NCBI RefSeq assembly: GCF_009861525.1
Contig: NZ_WVHL01000002.1
Location: 310,001 to 374,000 of the forward strand
Source of the DNA: Pseudomonas sp. LD120
GTDB taxonomy: Bacteria; Pseudomonadota; Gammaproteobacteria; Pseudomonadales; Pseudomonadaceae
Length of the DNA: 64,000 nt
Direction of reading: 5' to 3'
The notes beneath the pieces are model-generated. The model did not search any database and was not told the origin of the DNA. It saw only the letters and a program-made list of their open reading frames with translations. The position numbers were made by a program, and so were the translations under genes. Of this stretch, positions 58,201 through 64,000 are shown in pieces. The first letter of the stretch is position 1. Each line of letters begins with the position of its first letter.

Positions 58201-60663
58201 TGTGGCCAGGCGACTGAACGGGTGCCGGGCCAGGCAGTCGAGGCCGAACCGTTCGCTGATGGCCTGATACAAGCGTGCGGTCAGGTCACGTTGTTGCTGC
58301 CAGGCGCCCCAGTCCGGCAGGCGTTCCAGGGCTTCGGGAGGCAGTTCCAGCGTCGCCGCGGGCAGTTCGATCAAGTGTCGCACCAGCTCGCGCACCGAGC
58401 ACGCCAGGGCGTCCGGCACCTGCGTCATGGCCTCTTCGAAACGCTCGATCAGCGCTAACTGCTGGCTCATGGTTGCCAGAGCAGCACCGCGTTGTGCTTG
58501 CAGTTGCGCCAATTGGGCATGACTGGTGATCCAACCTTCATAGCATTCGCGCAGGTTACCGACGAAGGCCTTCTTGTCGGTCTGGGAGTCGTGGATCAGG
58601 CAGCACAATTCACCCAGTCCACTTTGTTGCAGGCGGTGGAACACTACGTCCAGGGCCGCGCGCTTTTCGCAGACGAACAGCACCCGCAGGCCACGCCCGG
58701 CGTAATCGGCGATCAGATTGGTGATGGTCTGCGACTTGCCGGTCCCCGGCGGGCCTTGAATGATGAAGTTACGCCCGGTTCGCGCCAGGCTGACGGCGGC
58801 GTTCTGGGTGGCGTCCCCGGCCACCACGTTCCATTGCTCGGCCAACGGGATCGGGTCGGGGGATTGAACTTCGATTTCCCGGGGGTCGATGGAGAACATC
58901 CGGTCGAAGGCGTCGTTCTTGGCCGGCTCTTCAATCAATTGTGCGTAGTCGCGTACCAGCGACATCTTGCGGTAGTTGAAGTTGGCCAGGGTCACTTGCG
59001 TCAGGTCGATGTCCCAGGCGTAGCGGTGGCCTTGATCCAGGGGCAGCGCGAAGGTGTTGCTTTCGGTGGTGTGGCCGACCATCTGCGGCGGCTGGCTGTG
59101 AAAGCCGACCGCATCGCGCAAGGGCAGCGCACTGGGCAGCACCCAGTGCTCGAACAGTTGCAGCCCCAGGGGGCGGTAGTCTTCGCGGTCGTAGCTGAAA
59201 TCCGGCTTGATCAGCGGCGAGTGAGCGCGCTTGCGGGCTCGGCGGCGCTGGAAATGATGCTGGTGCTGGACCGCTTTCTGATGGATCAGCTCGATTTGCG
59301 GCTTGCTTTGCAGGCGCAGCTCGACGCCCGGTTCGGTCAGTTTGATCTGGCGGGCGATGTCGGCATGAATCTGCTCCAGGGAGGTCTTTTGCAGGTCCAC
59401 GGTTTCCGGCAGCTGTAGGTCGTAGAGCTGACGCAATTGATGGCGCAGCACCGGGTTGAACTCGGCCTCGGTTTCATCGCACTGCAGCACGAACTGGTCG
59501 CGAACGCCTTTTTTCCGGCTCAGTTCCACCGGCAACCACAACAGCGGAGTGACGATGCGCTCATCCGGCGTGTCCTTGAGGTTGTGCCAGCGCATGAACG
59601 CCACCACCAAGCGCAGGTTGCTGAAACCGAACTCGGCGCGGTCGCGGCGGGTTTCCTGAATGATCCGTTCCAGAGATACCTGTAGCCAGCCTTGCTCTTC
59701 AAAACGCAGCCATTGCTGCAGGCTCACGGCTTTGCCGCTCAGCAGTTGCTCGGAAAAACCACCGAAGCTGGCTTGCCAGGTGCACAAGTCTTCCGCGCGG
59801 ATGCTTTCAATGCGCATCACCAGCGGCACGCTGGCCACGGTCAGGTTGATGTTGGCCTGGGTCGAGCGAAAGTGCAGCAGGCGGTTGCGCCGCGACAGAT
59901 CGAACAAGCGGTTGCGCAGGTGCTCCAGCACCACGGTGCGCCGTGAGGCCGGACCTTGGGCCTGGGCCAGTACGCGTTCAACGTCGAGCCCGATCGGTTG
60001 TTCGCGCCAGGTTTCCAGGCGCCGCGCCAGTGAGCTGACGTCGGTGGCGCGTTCATGGCGGTTCAGCTCGGTCATTTCAACGATCAGATTGGCCAGTACC
60101 GGATTGAGCCGGTCGTTGAGCAGGAACAAGTTGCGCCGGTGGCTGGCGAACGATTTAAGGTCGTTGATATCGGCAAAATCCAGCCCGCACGCCAGGCTCG
60201 CCAGCAACTGACCCAGCTGGAAGATGTCGGTGATTTCGTCGTGATGCCCCAGTCGGTGCTCCCAACTCTGCAGCTCGCTGAGAAAAACCGGATGAGTAAT
60301 GGCCTGATGCGGGTCTTCCTGCACTTGCAGATCGGCAACGGCCACGCCGTTTTGCGAATCGCGGGTCAGGCGCCTGTTGCCGATGATGCTCAGCGCCGAC
60401 TCCGGGCTGGGCTGTACCTGTTTGATCGAGTCCAGCGCCAGGCGCGGCGGCAAGCCTTCAGGGGCACGCAGTTGCAGGCGGCGGTCGGGCCCTTGCAGAA
60501 CATCGAGGTAACCCAACTGGGCAACGCGCCCCTGATCATGCAGCCGAGCCACTTCGCGCAGCAGCGGCAGCACCAGAAACAGCACATCGTCGATGGGTAG
60601 GGCGAGGCCGTCATGGCTTAGCAACAACTGCTCGAAGGTGACGGGTTGGGTTACTGGGTCCAT
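55210..60663 (-). CDS. DUF4011-superfamily 1 helicase-Vsr-like nuclease-WGR protein (Hhe-like)
   Basis: 1817 residues. The N-terminal 190 residues look like a decayed protein-kinase fold (REVARLHDQGRVAQLGYLDV, then DIFQLGQLLASL) without catalytic residues. DUF4011 follows near 245 (LFDLSRRNRLLHF). The helicase has Walker A GPPGTGKSQT near 640, FVCEKRAALDVV, Walker B IFDEASQIP near 1262, GDEMQLPPS, WHYRSRHEALI and the NVIFSRARKRM motif. A Vsr/DUF559-type nuclease segment lies near 1630-1720 (RCDLAICDAQGK, SLGILLDTE) and a WGR domain at 1740-1817. DUF4011-helicase-Vsr proteins are a reported anti-phage type (Hhe). It overlaps the upstream metallopeptidase by 13 bp. Confidence 0.85.
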   Translation of the reverse strand: MDPVTQPVTFEQLLLSHDGLALPIDDVLFLVLPLLREVARLHDQGRVAQLGYLDVLQGPDRRLQLRAPEGLPPRLALDSIKQVQPSPESALSIIGNRRLTRDSQNGVAVADLQVQEDPHQAITHPVFLSELQSWEHRLGHHDEITDIFQLGQLLASLACGLDFADINDLKSFASHRRNLFLLNDRLNPVLANLIVEMTELNRHERATDVSSLARRLETWREQPIGLDVERVLAQAQGPASRRTVVLEHLRNRLFDLSRRNRLLHFRSTQANINLTVASVPLVMRIESIRAEDLCTWQASFGGFSEQLLSGKAVSLQQWLRFEEQGWLQVSLERIIQETRRDRAEFGFSNLRLVVAFMRWHNLKDTPDERIVTPLLWLPVELSRKKGVRDQFVLQCDETEAEFNPVLRHQLRQLYDLQLPETVDLQKTSLEQIHADIARQIKLTEPGVELRLQSKPQIELIHQKAVQHQHHFQRRRARKRAHSPLIKPDFSYDREDYRPLGLQLFEHWVLPSALPLRDAVGFHSQPPQMVGHTTESNTFALPLDQGHRYAWDIDLTQVTLANFNYRKMSLVRDYAQLIEEPAKNDAFDRMFSIDPREIEVQSPDPIPLAEQWNVVAGDATQNAAVSLARTGRNFIIQGPPGTGKSQTITNLIADYAGRGLRVLFVCEKRAALDVVFHRLQQSGLGELCCLIHDSQTDKKAFVGNLRECYEGWITSHAQLAQLQAQRGAALATMSQQLALIERFEEAMTQVPDALACSVRELVRHLIELPAATLELPPEALERLPDWGAWQQQRDLTARLYQAISERFGLDCLARHPFSRLATGLITHEHAYGQLKAFLDEASGLMDSVEPLLASSTGLLSSETGLVDAQLLTQAAEQMTRANLAAHLDLLDADSPASQALRAEQTALQTRVIQQHSASQATGHWRDKLSAQDTQAAQDLVQRLQTSPLRWLQPSWWRLRGELKRRYDFSQHAIAPSYASVLDTLAAEHRANAELQAELQRLQGLYGVQDVEVFVQSLQALLNQLNASALLRQWLERLRSDPETLPGVRQEAGLHQPVARLAELVGQYCVFQPAPSLGALAEYLRDLREELDELPDSLPLLNELHQADPVCLSALQQHALPLSGFDALIAEENLTRLYRANPQLERFDGPALSLATRQVSQAESSLLKHNAQVLNATVHQRFLEHVKQSAMSVSQLDSQAREFKKSYAKGRRELEHELGKTMRYRSIRELASGDSGRVINDLKPIWLMSPLSVSDTLPLTPDLFDVVIFDEASQIPSEEAVPAMSRAQQVIVVGDEMQLPPSNFFSSGGEQDDNELIAMEDGEQIAINLDADSLLSQAARNLPATLLAWHYRSRHEALISFSNAAFYEGRLITIPDRRIERPAPAHAPLQSSDEHAAIVGVDSVLDNPISFLKMSDGVYQSRSNVAEARYIANLVRELLQRETGLTLGIVAFSEAQQGEIEQALEHLAASDSAFATRLENEYVREDAGQFNGLFVKNLENVQGDERDVIILSICYAPGPSGKMLMNFGPINQRGGEKRLNVIFSRARKRMAIISSIEAEAITNTHNDGAAALRAFLQFAQASASGDAPRSQGILANLNPGAKQSFAVTLPKDSLRTALADALRKRGHQVREYVGRSQLRCDLAICDAQGKQFSLGILLDTEAATVNVRERYIFRPTVLRSFGWKIVDVLSHDWLRAPEEVLNWIEALLRGEEAPALPEPEPELALPALDDDQPPLPPAPASLPVREFTFGEGRSNKFWRIAATQADVVVNFGRVGSQGQTLIKTLDSPERALREVEKLIAEKLRKGYQEQPLDQAPGSP

Positions 60664-61856
60664 GTTTCGACCTCCGTTTTCAACGTGCGCGTGAGCAGGT
60701 CCAGCTCGCGTTTGCGCAGTTTGATGTCGCGCTTGAGCAGCTTGATGAAGTCATCCTCGCTGCCAAGCTTGTTCGCGGTCCGGGCTGCGTGCAGCAACGC
60801 CTCATCCCGCACTTCGCGGTCCACCAGGCACAGATCGAGCATGATGAAATGCAGGTATTCGTGGACGCTGGGATCAATGCGCTCGGCGTCCAGGACGCTC
60901 AGGTCCAGAGGCGTTTCGTGATCTGTCCAGTCGGCAAAGAACCCACGGACCTGGTTGATCACCCGCTCCGACTGCAAGGCCTGGGCACTGATGAAGGTGG
61001 CGATAAAGCCGCGGGTGAGGGCGGTCAGGTCCACCTGATCGATTACATCCAGACGATTCATGGACAGTGGGCCGCGCAGGCGGCGGTGCAACCAGGCCTG
61101 CGTGTCGGGATCCTGTTGCCACCAGTTGTCCAGCGCCTGGGAGCGCAGAAAGGTCTCCGGATGAGATAGCCCCTGGGACACCTGCGCGTCCTTGCCATCG
61201 AGCTCGCGGGCCTGCTGCAGATAACTGGCGGCATCGACCGTGACAATCCCGGTGTGCACCTTCACCAGCGAAGTGATTGCCGACGCCGGCCCGCCGGCCA
61301 CCAAGGCTGCGCCGCGGTCAGCATAGATTTCAGTGTGCAGGCTGTATAAGCGGGCAGTCTGCTCCAGGCTCGGCGGGGTGAAGGCATCCGCCAGTACGTG
61401 ATTGAGAATGCGGTCAGCCACCAGATAGTCGCCATGGTCCTCGGACCACAAACGGTAATGAGCCAACTCATGCCCCAGCAGTGCAAGCAGCTCCTGCGCG
61501 TCGAGGCGTTCGAGGATCGGCCCGTAAAACACCACATGCACTTCACCGTCCAGGTAATACAAGCTGGCATTCATGGCACCATCGCCGGCCTGGTAGAGCG
61601 TGGCCGGCGCCTCGATCCGCAGACGCTCAAGCGCCGTCTCACAGGCTTGATAGGCTTCGGGGTGACTGTGTGGATTGAGCCGATAAGTGTCGCGCAGCAA
61701 CTGGGCTCGCACATCTTGCGCATGTTCCTGCTGAACCCCCTGCGATGAAGCCCAGCTCCATACGCGCGGCTCGTGGGTTTTCAGGTAATTCACCACGTGC
61801 TGGTGATAGGGCAGAGGTGTCAGGCTGCTGATGTCCAGCGCTGGGGTACTCATCAT
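60651..61856 (-). CDS. M48-like zinc metallopeptidase, partner of the helicase
   Basis: 401 residues; AAGGA lies 7 bases before ATG 61856. The zinc motif H129-E-L-A-H133 is followed by a third ligand in TEIYAD (Glu176), as in M48/M56 gluzincins. Unlike HtpX it has no membrane helices, so it should be cytoplasmic. The C-terminal 120 residues are helical and charged. The 13-bp overlap with the helicase gene indicates a two-gene operon; the peptidase may process or be activated by a partner during phage attack. This pairing is inference from context. Confidence 0.75.
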   Translation of the reverse strand: MMSTPALDISSLTPLPYHQHVVNYLKTHEPRVWSWASSQGVQQEHAQDVRAQLLRDTYRLNPHSHPEAYQACETALERLRIEAPATLYQAGDGAMNASLYYLDGEVHVVFYGPILERLDAQELLALLGHELAHYRLWSEDHGDYLVADRILNHVLADAFTPPSLEQTARLYSLHTEIYADRGAALVAGGPASAITSLVKVHTGIVTVDAASYLQQARELDGKDAQVSQGLSHPETFLRSQALDNWWQQDPDTQAWLHRRLRGPLSMNRLDVIDQVDLTALTRGFIATFISAQALQSERVINQVRGFFADWTDHETPLDLSVLDAERIDPSVHEYLHFIMLDLCLVDREVRDEALLHAARTANKLGSEDDFIKLLKRDIKLRKRELDLLTRTLKTEVETWTQ

Positions 61857-62156
61857 TCAAACGTCCTTGAGGATACAGCTCCGTAGGCGGCGCCTGGGCA
61901 GCAGAGGGTTGGGCTGACATCGCGGGTTTCAGTGATCGGCTTTGAGGGCGCAGGATACCTAGGCCGTGGCCAAGATACGAACGTTTATGTGTGCGTCGCA
62001 GGGCTGCGCGGCGTTGTTGGCCGGCATCTGCGATGCCCAGGCGTTGCCGTGGCGTCCGTCACCGAGGTGCCACCGTGCGCGCCGTTGGCCGAGCGGTGGC
62101 GCGGGGGAGGTGATCCGCCAGTGCCGGGGCGGCCCGGGCCAAGGCGCGGCGGCCTG
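61857..62156. promoter_or_regulatory. 300-bp region upstream of the metallopeptidase-helicase operon
   Basis: Contains the operon promoter on the minus strand and the 3' end of the binding-protein gene. No protein-like frame and no clear operator were found. Confidence 0.35.
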
Positions 62157-62909
62157 TCAGGGGGCTTTCAGGTAAGCGTTTTTTATGCGCTCCAGCGTGC
62201 CGTCCTTTCGCAGTGCCGCGACTGCCGCGCGCAACTTGCGCACCAGCACCGCATTGCAGCGTTTAGAACAGGCCAGATACAGATCGGTTCTCATCAATGG
62301 TGGACTGACCTGCAACGGCTGATTTGACACTTTGCGCCAGATATTCTGCGTTTCAGGAATGCCGTTGAACCAGGCATCGACACGCCCCATCAGTAGCAGT
62401 TGCGCCGGATTCTCGCCGATTTCAAACGGATAGATCTGGGTTTCGCTAAAGCCTTCTGCCCGTAGTTTCTGCTCTTGGGCGCTGCCTCGACCAACGGCAA
62501 TACGGGCAAAGGTTTCGCGCGCCTGTTGCAGTGTCTCGACGCGCTTATCGAGACTGAAAAACGCCCTGTCCATGGTCATGATTGGCGCGATCCAGGTGTA
62601 ATCCGCTTCTCTTTCCGGCGTCCGCGACAGGGGAATGATCAGCATGTCGACTCCCTTGCGCACGCTTTGCTGGGCGCGCGCCCAAGGCACCGAGATCAAG
62701 TGCAACTGATAACCGGCCAGGGCCGCAGCCCCAAACGTTGCGTCACCGACGATGCCATGCAGCCCGTCCTCGTCCGCCATCGACAAAGGCGGGGCTTCGA
62801 CGAAGTACAGATCGATTTCAGGGGCGTGCGCGAGGGACACCGCTGGCGCGATAAACGCCAGAAAGCACAGTACCCACATATGGCGTAGCGATTGACTCAG
62901 GTAACCCAT
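62157..62909 (-). CDS. SBP_bac_3-type periplasmic binding protein
   Basis: 250 residues with a signal peptide (HMWVLCFLAFIAPAVSLAHA). The mature protein has the amino-acid-binding family plan: GIVGDATFGAAAL, WARAQQSVRKGVDMLIIPLS, ADYTWIAPIM and a C-terminal LRKDGTLERIKNAYL helix. Pseudomonas has many such solo proteins of unknown ligand; no permease or ATPase gene is near. It could serve a transporter elsewhere or act as a sensor component. Confidence 0.83.
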   Translation of the reverse strand: MGYLSQSLRHMWVLCFLAFIAPAVSLAHAPEIDLYFVEAPPLSMADEDGLHGIVGDATFGAAALAGYQLHLISVPWARAQQSVRKGVDMLIIPLSRTPEREADYTWIAPIMTMDRAFFSLDKRVETLQQARETFARIAVGRGSAQEQKLRAEGFSETQIYPFEIGENPAQLLLMGRVDAWFNGIPETQNIWRKVSNQPLQVSPPLMRTDLYLACSKRCNAVLVRKLRAAVAALRKDGTLERIKNAYLKAP

Positions 62910-63662
62910 GGCAGTAACTCAATCAAGACAGTGGCAATTGGCTGTTTAGCACCAATCTCGCTTTTTAAGGTTGCACGGCGGCGGGGTCCATCATTCGAAC
63001 GCGACGCCCACCAAACCCAACGCAAATATAGTGGCACCCTCGTTTCGCTCCTGCCCACAAGCTATACCAATCCAGCGACGAGGCTTGGGTGGCGGCGTTC
63101 AACGCCTGCGCGGCATCCAGCACAGTCCGGGGCCCAAGCCATCGCCTCAGCCCACTTGCGTATCTGCGCGGCGAGCCAAATTTCAGGACTCATACTGACT
63201 CGAAAACCGACTTTCATACTTGCGTTTGCGCAATCAGACATGAACAACCAGCCCGGTCGTGCAATGAGAGCGGCCAACCAGGGAAGCACACGCTTACCAC
63301 AGCCGAACGACGAAAGCCGCCATCTAGTCAATGGCCCCGCCGGACAGCACTGGCAGAATCGCGCTAGCGCCATGATGAGAATTGACAATCAGCAAACCTG
63401 GTACAAGAAATCCGCCCCCTCGCGCCTTGCACTAGAGCGAGGTCGTCCTGGCTTCACGACCAGGCACGGCCAGAGCGAATGCAGCGTCGAGCAACAACCC
63501 CGAATCAACCAATTCAAGGCTCGGCCAGAGCCGAGCAAAGACGTTAGACGGCGGGCGGATGACGGCGAGTCAGAGTCCTATCTATAGCGCTACCGCAATT
63601 TCGGCGCAGGCATCAACTTCCGCTGGTTCAGATGGCTGGCGGTGCCGTCAGACGTGGCGTGT
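62910..63662. other. 750-bp gene-poor stretch of unusual composition
   Basis: Less GC-rich than the rest of the window. A 231-codon plus-strand frame (62892-63587) has no ribosome binding site and a low-complexity, Arg/Ser/Gln-rich translation, so it is not called. A minus-strand frame near 63062-63388 is slightly more protein-like but matches nothing I know. It may be decayed accessory DNA next to the nitrilase-family gene. Confidence 0.4.
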
Positions 63663-64000
63663 TCATTTTAGATGTGGGCCTGATAAAGCGTAGCGACGTG
63701 CCTCTTCCATCAAGTCATCGCACATAGGATTCGCCTTGAGAACGTGCGCCGCTGGGTCGATTATCGACACGCCAAGCGACGTCTCCTCTGTAGCCGATAT
63801 GCAGACGTCTCCCATAGGCCCGACAATCTGGCTTTCACCTCTGAATGTCTCCTCTGCGCCTGCATACACTTCCATGCCAGTACGATTGGCGCAGATTAGC
63901 GGAGTGGCGTTTTCCATTGCGCGAATGCGCGCAAGCCGGGTTGTCCAAGGGCCACCATAGTTGGCCGGGCAACACAATAACTGTGCACCTTGGCGCACTA
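63663..64000 (-). CDS. Carbon-nitrogen hydrolase, C-terminal part (runs off window)
   Basis: The last 111 residues of a nitrilase-superfamily protein. QLLCCPANYGGPWTTRLARI corresponds to the segment after the catalytic cysteine, and ENATPLICANRTGMEV, FRGESQIVGPMGDV and LGVSIIDPAA to the following core strands. The Glu, Lys and nucleophile Cys lie beyond the window edge. It is not close in sequence to the enzyme at 14013. The substrate is unknown. Confidence 0.8.
   Translation of the reverse strand, partial: VRQGAQLLCCPANYGGPWTTRLARIRAMENATPLICANRTGMEVYAGAEETFRGESQIVGPMGDVCISATEETSLGVSIIDPAAHVLKANPMCDDLMEEARRYALSGPHLK

Noticed and set aside
62892..63587. 231-codon plus-strand frame
   Set aside because: No ribosome binding site, low-complexity composition, overlaps the start of the minus-strand binding-protein gene and resembles no family.
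1..64000. CRISPR arrays, tRNA or rRNA genes, complete insertion sequences or phage integrases
   Set aside because: None was seen on either strand; no regularly spaced repeats, cloverleaf candidates or transposase/integrase frames were recognised.

Overview
The window is high-GC DNA with short intergenic gaps, strong Shine-Dalgarno sites and a gene complement typical of Pseudomonas, most like the P. fluorescens/protegens group: Anr-type FNR regulators, paired universal stress proteins, RlhA, TrkH, many TonB receptors and FixJ/LuxR regulators. This is judged by eye; no database search was run.

Layout. 1-2.0 kb: the end of an EutR-like AraC regulator and an MgtC/DUF4010 membrane protein. 2.1-8.0 kb: a low-oxygen/stress module with two tandem-domain universal stress proteins, a GNAT acetyltransferase, a beta-CASP RNA hydrolase, an FNR-type regulator with all four iron-sulfur cysteines, and a response regulator whose DNA-binding part is frameshifted. 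Two Anr-box-like sites lie ahead of the stress genes. 8.2-17.3 kb: a catabolic cluster (SDR, AraC, aldehyde dehydrogenase, DmpA-type peptidase, LuxR, carbon-nitrogen hydrolase, PotF-like binding protein, MFS) suggesting use of an amide or polyamine-like amine. 17.6-23 kb: a NlpD-like envelope lipoprotein, a GAF-EAL protein, RlhA and RidA. 23.2-26.6 kb: a STAND/NACHT-like NTPase with a C-terminal PD-(D/E)xK nuclease, one reading frame cut by a single in-frame TAG; a candidate defence gene. 27-30 kb: a lipoprotein and a photolyase/SDR/DUF2256 operon behind a perfect 9-bp direct repeat. 30.6-38.0 kb: a second stress module (fused sensor kinase/FixJ regulator, NAD(P)HX repair enzyme, alcohol dehydrogenase, GNAT, FNR-like regulator) ending in a kinase relic; its GNAT and FNR-like proteins are paralogues of those in the first module.

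38.1-53.1 kb is the most distinctive part. After a cobalamin riboswitch and a solo CbiM-like permease come copper-associated genes: four DUF2946 proteins, a cytochrome c5, CopC, two TonB receptors and a complete methanobactin (copper-chelating RiPP) locus: mbnT, mbnP, mbnH, a 31-residue precursor mbnA, mbnB, mbnC and the MATE exporter mbnM. About 7 kb upstream of mbnA lies a second MbnC-like gene, overlapped by a 34-codon, two-cysteine ORF with a strong ribosome binding site; this may be an orphan second RiPP unit.

53.2-64 kb: TrkH, a PPK2 pseudogene ending at a perfect inverted repeat, then a two-gene operon of an M48-like metallopeptidase and a 1817-residue DUF4011-helicase-nuclease-WGR protein (candidate anti-phage system), an amino-acid-type binding protein, a gene-poor stretch, and the end of a nitrilase-family gene running off the window. 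The cooperation of mbnABC with mbnM (export) and mbnT/P/H (re-uptake and copper handling) follows established methanobactin biology; the other groupings are inferred from gene order.
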